Below are positions 1 through 5,769 of a DNA stretch of 10,427 nt, piece after piece. Below the pieces are notes generated by a model. The model was given only the letters and a program-made list of their open reading frames with translations, ran no database searches and had not been told where the DNA came from. Made by a program: the position numbers and the translations under genes. The DNA is from Candidatus Hydrogenedentota bacterium (GTDB taxonomy: Bacteria > Hydrogenedentota > Hydrogenedentia > Hydrogenedentales > SLHB01): contig DUZM01000183.1 in the NCBI GenBank assembly GCA_013349485.1, positions 1-10,427 of the forward strand. Direction: 5' to 3'. Numbering within the stretch: the stretch's first letter is position 1; each line of letters opens with the position of its first letter.

Positions 1-295
1 CGCCTTTCGCCTCTTCAAGACCCAGTTGGGAAGCGATGGCGGCGTCGACGTCCTCGGCATCGATGCCGATCCAGGCCATGGAAACCGGTTTGCCGGCGAC
101 AGACTGCCCCAACGCGTTGACCGAGCCGAGGGCATCGCCGGCTCGAACCTGGTTCGAGAACCGATCGAAAAAACCCACCGCGACGACCATGCAAACCAGG
201 CCGAATATGAAAGCAATCCAGACCTGGAAGTTCTTCGGGCACTTCTGCTCCGCAGCGTAGTCTGCCCCGATATGCTTATCCCCGCTGTCGTTCAT
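1..295 (-). CDS. Membrane-anchored PDZ-domain-like protein, 5' part only
   Basis: The first 98 codons of a reverse-strand gene are visible and the rest lies beyond the left edge. The ATG at 295-293 follows a GAGG ribosome site (301-304 on the + strand) with a 5-base gap. A short hydrophilic, partly acidic N-terminus (residues 1-24) is followed by one hydrophobic helix, about residues 25-43 (VWIAFIFGLVCMVVAVGFF). A segment of about 27 residues comes next, then the pattern AWIGIDAEDVD...ASQLGLEEAKG (about 74-98). That pattern resembles the start of a PDZ domain as found in DegP/HtrA- and MamE-like proteins, where a W-(I/L)-G-(I/V) strand precedes A-x-x-LGL-x-x-x-x-G. I infer a single-span protein with a PDZ domain outside the membrane. 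Whether a protease domain is present cannot be seen. The frame is solid; the PDZ call is moderate. Confidence 0.7.
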   Translation of the reverse strand, partial: MNDSGDKHIGADYAAEQKCPKNFQVWIAFIFGLVCMVVAVGFFDRFSNQVRAGDALGSVNALGQSVAGKPVSMAWIGIDAEDVDAAIASQLGLEEAKG

Positions 296-689
296 ACCGC
301 CCTCGTTGTGTCAACTAAGAAAACGGCCTTACACTCGACGCCTCGTGGCCGATGATGCTGAGGGTGCGCTCCTGGCTGTCCCGAAGTGTCGGAGTTAGCC
401 CCAAAGTCAAGAATCCGCAGCCCTTTTGACCGCCTACAGAAGTTCCCAGCGCCCTATGTGCTTATACAGCCTCCCGCTTAGCGCCTGATGCCCCAACGCA
501 CACGGGAATCCTTCTCGAAGAACCGAAAAACTAGCCATCTCTAGTAATTAATTAAAGCACCTAATCTCGATGTCTGATCGTCCTACTTTTTCCGTAAACT
601 CTGCCCCAAAAACCCAAAAACCTTGCCTGGGCCAGCCCGTAAGCCCTACGTTTTCCTTTTTCTGGAGTATGGATAAGGATGATAACTCA

Positions 690-763
690 GGCCGCCGCCA
701 AACAGAACGAACGGTGGTTCGTATCCAGGCGGCCGTCTACGGGTCGCTCCGGCGCCGTAGGCC
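690..763. repeat. Two overlapping hairpins sharing one arm
   Basis: GGCCGCC at 690-696 pairs with GGCGGCC at 728-734. Inside this, ACGAAC (707-712) pairs with GTTCGT (717-722) around the loop GGTG. A competing hairpin uses GGCC 731-734 plus TACGG 738-742 paired with CCGTA 755-759 plus GGCC 760-763. The two outer stems share 731-734, so they cannot both form completely. This could be a structured RNA or nested operators; the function is unknown. Confidence 0.5.
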
Positions 764-883
764 AGGACGATATTGGCACGTTCTGGAAAATCCTAGCACA
801 TAATTGCCCGGGCAGAACGAGGCCGCGTGGTGCCGCAACGTGTAGGAATCCGTGCAAATGCGAGCCCATAACCACGCACAGTC

Positions 884-930
884 TCCCAATTTTGCAACTC
901 TAAGCAACGAGACAGCATTGCAGATTGGGA
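884..930. repeat. Long dyad upstream of the sigma-54 promoter
   Basis: TCCCAAT (884-890) pairs with ATTGGGA (924-930), and TGCAA (893-897) with TTGCA (918-922). CTC (898-900) can also pair with GAG (909-911). A separate reading is a compact dyad, TTGC-N8-GCAA, at 892-907. The block lies about 118-164 bases upstream of the predicted start site near 1048. Enhancer sites of sigma-54 activators commonly sit at this distance, so an activator-binding site is a reasonable inference. Confidence 0.45.
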
Positions 931-967
931 CCATGCAGGGATAAGTGCTTCACGCTACGATGGTCTC
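927..967. repeat. Inverted repeat overlapping the previous dyad
   Basis: GGGACCAT (927-934) pairs with ATGGTCTC (960-967): eight pairs including one G-U, around a 25-base spacer. Its left arm reuses 927-930 of the preceding dyad, so as RNA the two structures are mutually exclusive. As DNA it could be a second protein-binding site about 80-120 bases upstream of the predicted start site. Confidence 0.4.
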
Positions 968-1020
968 AACGCTTTGTTGGTCGGCGAGTTAGATTCTTCA
1001 TATCGGATTCGCGTATACCT

Positions 1021-1037
1021 TTGGCATCCGTCTTGCT
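1021..1037 (+). promoter_or_regulatory. Sigma-54 (RpoN) -24/-12 promoter
   Basis: The sequence reads TTGGCATCCGTCTTGCT. The GG (1023-1024) and GC (1035-1036) dinucleotides have the required 12-base offset. The match to the consensus TGGCAC-N5-TTGC is complete except for one C to T change. The predicted transcription start is near 1048, a few bases before a ribosome site (AAGGG, 1054-1058) and the GTG at 1065. A sigma-54-dependent activator is encoded just downstream, which strengthens the call. Confidence 0.7.
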
Positions 1038-1064
1038 GGCATGAAATGAAGACAAGGGTAGTGT

Positions 1065-1469
1065 GTGCTGCGGGCCGTTGACACGGCGCGTTCAGCCGCC
1101 GCATTCAGGTTCTGGTTGCGTTGCTCAGGTGGAGTACATGGGAGTTGTGCCTTGACTTCCTCGAACGTTCCAGGCGAAGAAGCGTCCGTTCGCGCGCTCG
1201 ATGCCGATGACGAAATCCGCAATCGGGACGGGTACGAAGCCGAGACACGGGAAGTGTTTCTCAAGAGACTCGGGCAACGGCTCCGCGAATTGCGCAAACG
1301 CAAGGGACTTCGTCAAGAAGATTTCGATGACGATACCGCGCTGAGCATTACGGTTCGCGGGCTTCAGGGAATCGAGTACGGCGAGAAAAACCCCAAGATA
1401 TACACTCTCTATAAAATGTCTCAGAAGCTCGGCCTTAACCTAAGCGAGGTCCTGGATCTGGACGGATGA
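1065..1469 (+). CDS. Small Xre-family (Cro/CI-type) DNA-binding regulator
   Basis: The protein is 134 residues from the GTG at 1065. The C-terminal half, about residues 66-132, is a typical Xre helix-turn-helix: FLKRLGQRLRELRKRKGLRQ, then D-D-D-T-A-L-S, then the recognition stretch VRGLQGIEYGEKNP and LYKMSQKLGLNLSEVLDLDG. The fold is a five-helix DNA-binding domain. No ligand or dimerisation domain is evident. The N-terminal 60 residues are charged or irregular and unlike a known domain. GTG 1065 has AAGGG six bases upstream and lies 17 bases after the predicted sigma-54 start site. An alternative TTG at 1152 has GGAG at 1141-1144 and would give 105 residues, removing a stretch that looks poorly protein-like. 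It lies upstream of the sigma-54 activator, probably co-regulated. Target genes are unknown. Confidence 0.82.
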   Translation: MLRAVDTARSAAAFRFWLRCSGGVHGSCALTSSNVPGEEASVRALDADDEIRNRDGYEAETREVFLKRLGQRLRELRKRKGLRQEDFDDDTALSITVRGLQGIEYGEKNPKIYTLYKMSQKLGLNLSEVLDLDG

Positions 1470-1477
1470 CGTGTTGG

Positions 1478-1506
1478 CCGCGCGTGCGGGATTTATTTTT
1501 GCGCGG
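1478..1506. repeat. Hairpin between the Xre gene and the activator gene
   Basis: CCGCGC (1478-1483) pairs perfectly with GCGCGG (1501-1506), enclosing 17 bases that end in a run of T. It starts nine bases after the Xre stop codon. The T-run is inside the loop, not after the stem, so this is not a classical terminator. It may slow polymerase or protect the upstream message. Confidence 0.3.
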
Positions 1507-1564
1507 TCTGAACCGCCCGAATATTTCTCTCAGGCGGAGGTCTCTATTTCCCCAATTATTCCTA

Positions 1565-1593
1565 TTGCCCCGCGTTCCCGGATGGCAGACAAT
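1565..1593 (+). promoter_or_regulatory. Possible sigma-70 promoter for the activator gene
   Basis: TTGCCC (1565-1570), a 17-base spacer, then GACAAT (1588-1593). Each box matches four of six consensus positions. Activator genes of this class are often expressed independently of sigma-54, so a separate promoter here is plausible but unproven. Confidence 0.25.
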
Positions 1594-1676
1594 GTACTCC
1601 ATTATGCGTGGGATGCCTTTTTGGGCACACCGGTCGCCATGGCGGCCAGACACATTGGCGGCTCATTGACGGCGGG

Positions 1677-3074
1677 ATGGCGCAGTCTTGGGATCGGGCG
1701 ACCATGGGCGACTTCTCCGAAAAGGACTTGGGCGACGTTCTTCTTGACTCGATAGCGGACGGTGTGTTCGCCGTTGATAAGGACTGGCGCATCACGACCT
1801 TCAATCCTGCGGCCGAGAAGATCACCGGGGTGGCAAGCAAGAAAGCGGTCGGCCGACGCTGCTGCGAGGTGTTTCGCGCCAGCATGTGCGAGAGCGAATG
1901 CGCCTTGAAGGAGACGATCCGATCCGGCCGCCCAATCGTCAACAAGACCGTCTATATCACCGACGCCAAAGGCCGCCGCGTTCCCATCAGCGTATCGACG
2001 GGCATTTTGAAAGACCGCGCTGGAAACGTCATCGGCGGGGTCGAGACGTTCCGCGACCTCAGCATGGTCGAGGAACTCCGCAAAGAACTCGAGAAGAACT
2101 ATACGTTCGAGGACATCATTGGCCGCAGCCACGCAATGCGGCAGTTGTTCGACATCGTGCCGCAGGTGGCCGAGACTGCGAGCACCGCCTTGATCGAGGG
2201 CGCCAGCGGTACGGGCAAAGAATTGTTTGCGCGGGCAATCCATAACCGTTCGCCCCGCAGGGCCAAGCGGTTCGTGGCCATCAACTGCGGCTCCCTGCCG
2301 GACACGTTGCTCGAGTCGGAGCTGTTCGGATACGAACCGGGGGCGTTCACGGACGCGCGAAACCGAAAGCCGGGGCGCTTCGTGCTGGCGAATGGCGGCA
2401 CGATTTTCCTGGATGAGATCGGCGACGTGTCGCCGGCCATGCAAGCCCGGTTGCTCCGCGTGCTGCAAGAAAGGGTGGTCGAGCCGCTGGGCGCGGTCGA
2501 GCCGGTTCCCGTGGATGTGCGGGTGCTCGCCGCTACGAACAAGGACTTGGCGCGACTGGTGCGCAAAGGCACATTCCGTCAAGATCTGTTCTATCGGATC
2601 AACGTGATCCGTTTGCGGCTGCCGGCGTTGCGGGACCGGCGCGAGGATGTTCCGCTGCTTGTGGACCATTTTATAACGAAGTTCTGCCGGCGCCAGAGCA
2701 AGAATATTTCGGGTGTATCTGAAGAGGTGCTGGCCGTGCTCATGGATTATGATTTCCCCGGGAACGTCCGGGAACTCGAGAATGTCGTCGAGCATGCCTT
2801 TGTCCTTTGTCGGGGAGGCCTGGTTGAGATGCGGCACCTCCCGCCGGACCTTCGCAGAAAGACCCACGCGGAGACGATTGGGCCTCGGAACGGTGGAACA
2901 CTAAAGCATTTCGAGGCACGGCATATAGCTGCAACCATCCGTCGGCACGACGGCAACCGCTCGAGCGCAGCCAAAGAACTCGGCATCAGCTCGAGCACGC
3001 TGTTTCGCAAGATCAAGGCTTTCAGCATTCAATTGCCGGAGCGGGACGGTCGGAGCCAAACACGCTGTCGATGA
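1677..3074 (+). CDS. PAS-domain sigma-54-dependent transcriptional activator (AAA+, Fis-type HTH)
   Basis: It activates RpoN-dependent promoters by ATP hydrolysis. Residues below count from the ATG at 1677 (465 residues). A PAS sensor spans about 21-130. It carries four cysteines (62, 63, 71, 75) in the pattern CC-x7-C-x3-C, suggesting metal, Fe-S or redox sensing; this is inference. The AAA+ domain follows with Walker A GASGTGKE (175-182), the sigma-54-contact loop GAFTDA (222-227; the usual form is GAFTGA), Walker B GGTIFLDE (240-247) and FRQDLFYRINV (300-310). A Fis-type helix-turn-helix closes the protein (about 409-447, SSAAKELGISSSTLFRKIK). There is no receiver domain, so it is not a classical two-component regulator. 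Start choice: GTG 1608 adds a poorly protein-like, His/Trp-rich stretch. ATG 1704 (456 residues) is a close alternative, and neither ATG has a strong ribosome site. The upstream sigma-54 promoter suggests local or self regulation. Confidence 0.93.
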   Translation: MAQSWDRATMGDFSEKDLGDVLLDSIADGVFAVDKDWRITTFNPAAEKITGVASKKAVGRRCCEVFRASMCESECALKETIRSGRPIVNKTVYITDAKGRRVPISVSTGILKDRAGNVIGGVETFRDLSMVEELRKELEKNYTFEDIIGRSHAMRQLFDIVPQVAETASTALIEGASGTGKELFARAIHNRSPRRAKRFVAINCGSLPDTLLESELFGYEPGAFTDARNRKPGRFVLANGGTIFLDEIGDVSPAMQARLLRVLQERVVEPLGAVEPVPVDVRVLAATNKDLARLVRKGTFRQDLFYRINVIRLRLPALRDRREDVPLLVDHFITKFCRRQSKNISGVSEEVLAVLMDYDFPGNVRELENVVEHAFVLCRGGLVEMRHLPPDLRRKTHAETIGPRNGGTLKHFEARHIAATIRRHDGNRSSAAKELGISSSTLFRKIKAFSIQLPERDGRSQTRCR

Positions 3075-3529
3075 CACATGAAAGGCTACACGTTGACCCC
3101 TAACGCGGTTTCTTGCACGACCCGCAGCTTCAGGACAGGATTCGCTTCATGACCTCATAACAAGCGTTCGTCTCAAGTCGCGCAGCAGTTCGTCTGGCCG
3201 GCCCCAGCGTGAGGCCCCCGGGGACAAGCAGAAGTGGTGCGCAGGGAGACCGGAGCCGTAACCCTCCTTCGCACAAGGTGTTGCGCGGCGGCCCGGCACC
3301 CAGCACGGAATCAGACTCGGTGGGCGCGTCTCAAGGGATCTGCCTACGCCTCATTGGCCCTTACTAACGGGGTGCTCTTGCCCCCCGGGTCGCGGCAGCG
3401 ACATTACCTCTCTGGTAACATTTGACGGCCACGCCCATGCCCGCCTGCCCATTGGGGCGGCAACTTGGCTCTTCATATCCGAGCACGGAATGTGCTAGAG
3501 TATGTGTGGAGCCCAAGAGGTTGTAGACG
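3075..3529. other. Gene-free interval with local structure
   Basis: No convincing gene lies in these 455 bases. A hairpin is visible at 3237-3274: GTGCG 3237-3241 with CGCAC 3270-3274, and AGGG 3243-3246 with CCCT 3262-3265. The 10-mer AGCACGGAAT occurs twice, at 3302-3311 and 3482-3491. A GC-rich palindromic stretch (GGCCGGCC, CCCCCGGGG) lies around 3195-3222. I could not match any part to a tRNA, SRP RNA, RNase P, 6S RNA or known riboswitch motif. Confidence 0.5.
3482..3501 (+). promoter_or_regulatory. Dyad and possible -10 region before the gene at 3530
   Basis: AGCAC (3482-3486) and GTGCT (3492-3496) form a 5-5-5 dyad. It abuts TG-C-TAGAGT (TAGAGT at 3496-3501), a weak extended -10 candidate with TTCATA (3472-3477) 18 bases upstream. 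A repressor bound at the dyad would cover the -10. Both boxes match only four of six positions. Confidence 0.25.
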
Positions 3530-4645
3530 ATGGATATTCTGAGGAGATTCACAGACCTGATAACTCCTCCGCCCTTTCGGCGAACGCCCAAGCCAGACTA
3601 TCTCCCTGTTCTCGAAGGCCCCACGCTCGCGTCCACGCTGAAACCGCTCTTGAAGGAACTTCTCACGGCGCCGTCCATGCATGACCCTTCGGGACAAGAT
3701 TGCGTGTCGGCGATCAAGGAGCTTGCGCAGAAGAAGGGCTTCTACCTCACGGCGTTCGAAATACGGAACCGGCTGGACGCCACGCCAAAAATGGACGACG
3801 AGGGCACGCCGCTTCACAGAGATCGGGGCTACGTACTGGCCGCGGACCTTTTTCTTCAGCATATGCACCGGGAAATCGACGCAATAACGACCGATCCGCA
3901 TCCCGTAGGCCCGAAGGTCTTCAGGGGCTACTGCAACGAGATGATCGTTTGTCTCCTCAACGGAAGCAACATGCAGCGGGTTGTCGAAATCCCGGTTCTC
4001 ATCGTTGACAAGCTGCTTGCGAGTGCTGTGGAACACTTCGATAAGGCCGGGCGGTGCGTTCAGTTGGCTGAGCAGGTGGTCGAGAGCGCCCTCGAACTGG
4101 TGCGCTATGAATTCCAACTTGAACGCATTGAAGGAAAGCGGAGTTCCCAGATCAAAGCGAAGGATGAGACCTCGGGCACGGAACTCGAGCACCCGTCTTC
4201 AGCTAATGACGAGGGCGCGGTAAGGTACCTCGAAGACTTGCAGAGTCAGGTGAAACGCCTGATCAATGGGGTGCAGCAGTACGAAACCGAACGCACGCCG
4301 TCCCAGAAAGGTCAACCGATCGTACCTGCGGACCTGCCCGATCAAGCGCAGCACCTCCACGCCCTGCTGCGAATCGCCAATTCGGCGCAGTACTTGGCAT
4401 TCTGCGCGTTCGTAAAGGAACGCATCGGGATTCTTCTTGGAAGCGTCCAACAGAAGAAGGCAATCGAGTTTTTGCGGAGCGCCGCCCAAGACTATGAGGC
4501 ACAGGGCGACATCGAAAGGCGCCTGCTCCTTGCGAAGCTGTGGCGCGCGAGGTACGCAAGAGCCCACCAGCACTTCTTGCGGGCCGAGGACGAAACGGGC
4601 GCGACCCGCGTTCAGGAAAAGGCCGGCGAGTGCGCCGCCCCGTGA
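3530..4645 (+). CDS. Uncharacterised 371-residue protein, probably cytoplasmic and helical
   Basis: I do not recognise this protein. The ATG at 3530 has AAGAGG (3515-3520) nine bases upstream. The N-terminus is basic with several prolines (residues 5-30), and neither a signal peptide nor a membrane span is visible. The body is mostly charged and helix-forming. About 155-205 is a long amphipathic stretch (VPVL-like ILIVDKLL onwards, then LAEQVVESALELVRYEFQLE). A hydrophilic, probably disordered segment follows at about 205-230. Another predicted helix carries DLQSQVKRLINGVQQYE. The last 100 residues (LRIANSAQYLAFCAFVKERI, then AIEFLRSAAQDYEAQGDIERRLLLAKLWRAR split over two helices) resemble a TPR-like helical array, without a clear repeat. 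No catalytic motif is seen. Its stop is seven bases from that of the convergent PAC2 gene. Codon choice matches the neighbours. It is probably a real gene; its function is unknown. Confidence 0.72.
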   Translation: MDILRRFTDLITPPPFRRTPKPDYLPVLEGPTLASTLKPLLKELLTAPSMHDPSGQDCVSAIKELAQKKGFYLTAFEIRNRLDATPKMDDEGTPLHRDRGYVLAADLFLQHMHREIDAITTDPHPVGPKVFRGYCNEMIVCLLNGSNMQRVVEIPVLIVDKLLASAVEHFDKAGRCVQLAEQVVESALELVRYEFQLERIEGKRSSQIKAKDETSGTELEHPSSANDEGAVRYLEDLQSQVKRLINGVQQYETERTPSQKGQPIVPADLPDQAQHLHALLRIANSAQYLAFCAFVKERIGILLGSVQQKKAIEFLRSAAQDYEAQGDIERRLLLAKLWRARYARAHQHFLRAEDETGATRVQEKAGECAAP

Positions 4646-4652
4646 GGCGTCT

Positions 4653-5522
4653 TCAGTCGAGTCGAATATCTTGTCTCTCGAACCATTCTTTGAGTTCGGC
4701 CATGTGGACGTTTCGAACTTCTTCGTCGTAGTCCTTTTCCATCTTTCGAATTAGTTCGGCCAGTTCGGGGCGCTTTTGAACAACATCGTCCAAGCGTTTC
4801 TCGAATTGCACGCTCAGCAGTCTCAAATCGTCGAAATCGGCCGAAAGCCCCAAAATGGCGCCCAGTTTTTCGACGAGGGCCTCGATGCATTTCAGGTTTC
4901 TGCCCTGCACGTAGGCGGGAATCTCAGAGACCAAACTGGCCATGCGCAGCCCCCTCTGACGAGACCGCGTCATGAGATAGGTGATGATGCTTGCCGGCCC
5001 TTCATAGTCGGACGGCTCGACGTCGTGTTGCTGGAAAATGGGCCTTAGACTCTCGTCCGAAATCGAGGCATACAAACGCGGCGCCCTCGTATGTGGCACG
5101 ACGCCTGCCACACTCCCGATAAAGCAGATCATGCCGACGCCGAATTCAGAAGCCACCGACAAAATGCAGTCGGCGTATTCCCGCCATCGCAGATTCGGTT
5201 CCTTGCCCTGGAAAAAAATCAGGCCGCGCTCCTCGGCGCAGAAAAACGTGTTCGACGGTTCCTCATACGAGGTCACCACCCCGTTTTCGATCATAGTATG
5301 CGGTCGAAAGAGCGCGGAGGTCTCCATCGATCCAGGGAAACTGTAGATATAGAACCCTTCGGAGTCGATTTCAGCAAACTTCTCGGCGTCAAACCGACGG
5401 ATAAGGTACTCGATGGTTCCCGTGGACGCATCGCCGCCGTCCATCCACCCCGAGAATCCCAATACCATGCGCGCGTCTTTCAGTTTCGGCCGCTGATCAA
5501 TTCTTGCCGGACTGCCCTGCAT
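4653..5522 (-). CDS. PAC2 family protein (proteasome-assembly-chaperone-2-like, COG1938)
   Basis: The protein is 289 residues from the ATG at 5522. Family hallmarks are at the N-terminus: VLGFSGWMDGGDASTGTIEYL (about 20-40, given here in part) and FAEIDSEGFYIY (about 49-60), followed by LIFFQGKEPNLRW (about 101-113). A glycine-containing strand, MICFIGSVAGVVPHTRAPRLY (starting near 131), and the segment GPASIITYLMTRSRQRGLRMASLVSEIPAYV (about 175-205) are also typical. The last 55 residues are highly charged and predicted helical. In archaea and actinobacteria relatives occur near proteasome systems. In other bacteria the role is not established, and no proteasome gene is in this window. Upstream bases GGGGCGGGA form a purine-rich but non-standard ribosome site. 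It is transcribed divergently from the isomerase gene and convergently with the gene ending at 4645. The family call is firm; the function is uncertain. Confidence 0.85.
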   Translation of the reverse strand: MQGSPARIDQRPKLKDARMVLGFSGWMDGGDASTGTIEYLIRRFDAEKFAEIDSEGFYIYSFPGSMETSALFRPHTMIENGVVTSYEEPSNTFFCAEERGLIFFQGKEPNLRWREYADCILSVASEFGVGMICFIGSVAGVVPHTRAPRLYASISDESLRPIFQQHDVEPSDYEGPASIITYLMTRSRQRGLRMASLVSEIPAYVQGRNLKCIEALVEKLGAILGLSADFDDLRLLSVQFEKRLDDVVQKRPELAELIRKMEKDYDEEVRNVHMAELKEWFERQDIRLD

Positions 5523-5549
5523 CGTCCCGCCCCATATTGCCGCACCGGC

Positions 5550-5563
5550 GCGAACCGGTTCGC
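5550..5563. promoter_or_regulatory. Perfect 14-bp palindrome in the PAC2 leader
   Basis: GCGAACCGGTTCGC reads identically on both strands. It lies 28 bases upstream of the PAC2 ATG and just downstream of that gene's predicted transcription start. This is a good position for a repressor operator. It could also fold as a small RNA hairpin in the leader. The binding protein is unknown. Confidence 0.45.
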
Positions 5564-5593
5564 ACCGTGCCTTTCTTAGTATTTATACCATAC

Positions 5594-5622
5594 AATGTAG
5601 CCCGCTGTGCACGGTTTTGCAA
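5594..5622 (-). promoter_or_regulatory. Candidate sigma-70 promoter for the PAC2 gene
   Basis: Read on the reverse strand, TTGCAA (5622-5617), a 17-base spacer and TACATT (5599-5594). Each box matches four of six positions. A second possible -10, TATAAA preceded by TGG, lies at 5587-5582. Transcription would start near 5575-5588, giving a leader of about 55-65 bases that includes the 14-bp palindrome. Confidence 0.35.
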
Positions 5623-5680
5623 GACTCCGGCCGGGCGACGTGCGCATTTGCCCGCCTATGACCAGGCTCCTGTGCGCAAG

Positions 5681-5710
5681 TTGTGGATAGCATAGACGAA
5701 TCGTTACAAT
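5681..5710 (+). promoter_or_regulatory. Candidate sigma-70 promoter for the sugar-isomerase gene
   Basis: TTGTGG (5681-5686), an 18-base spacer, then TACAAT (5705-5710), with five of six matches in the -10. The predicted leader is about 50 bases and ends in a strong ribosome site, AAGGGAG. Two copies of GTGCGCA (5640-5646 and 5672-5678) lie just upstream, 32 bases apart, and may be activator sites. Confidence 0.35.
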
Positions 5711-5769
5711 ATTGCGTCGGGGCAAAGACTGCGGGGCTGCTTGGCGGCAATAATAAGGGAGAAACGACC

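Larger units (their letters stand above)
296..1064. other. Gene-free interval with several dyads and a sigma-54 promoter
   Basis: No reading frame here looks coding: the short open frames lack good ribosome sites and give proteins of improbable composition. The middle (about 540-690) is richer in A and T than the flanking genes. From 690 onward there are at least four inverted repeats (690-734, 731-763, 884-930, 927-967), then a sigma-54-type promoter at 1021-1037. It probably contains the upstream control region of the Xre gene, and possibly an unrecognised RNA. I saw no match to a known RNA family. Confidence 0.6.

Noticed and set aside
309..314. TTGACA on the reverse strand upstream of the PDZ gene
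   Set aside because: It is only 14 bases before the start codon, so it cannot be the -35 box of that gene.
772..790. TGGCACG as a second sigma-54 -24 box
   Set aside because: The required GC 12 bases downstream is absent (AA is found there).
570..803. 77-codon forward frame in the first gap
   Set aside because: No ribosome site, irregular composition, overlap with strong inverted repeats and no recognisable motif.
1602..2867. 421-codon open frame on the reverse strand
   Set aside because: It lies entirely opposite the sigma-54 activator, whose motifs are unmistakable. Its composition (many His, Arg, Gln, Asp) is that of a GC-rich antisense shadow.
3195..3210. TGGCCGGCCCCAGC as a sigma-54 promoter
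   Set aside because: The GG-to-GC offset is wrong by one base and the flanking positions do not match.
3237..3420. Possible 6S RNA, riboswitch or tRNA in the gap before 3530
   Set aside because: Only local hairpins are seen. No T-loop, anticodon arm, or conserved core of a known riboswitch or 6S bubble could be identified.
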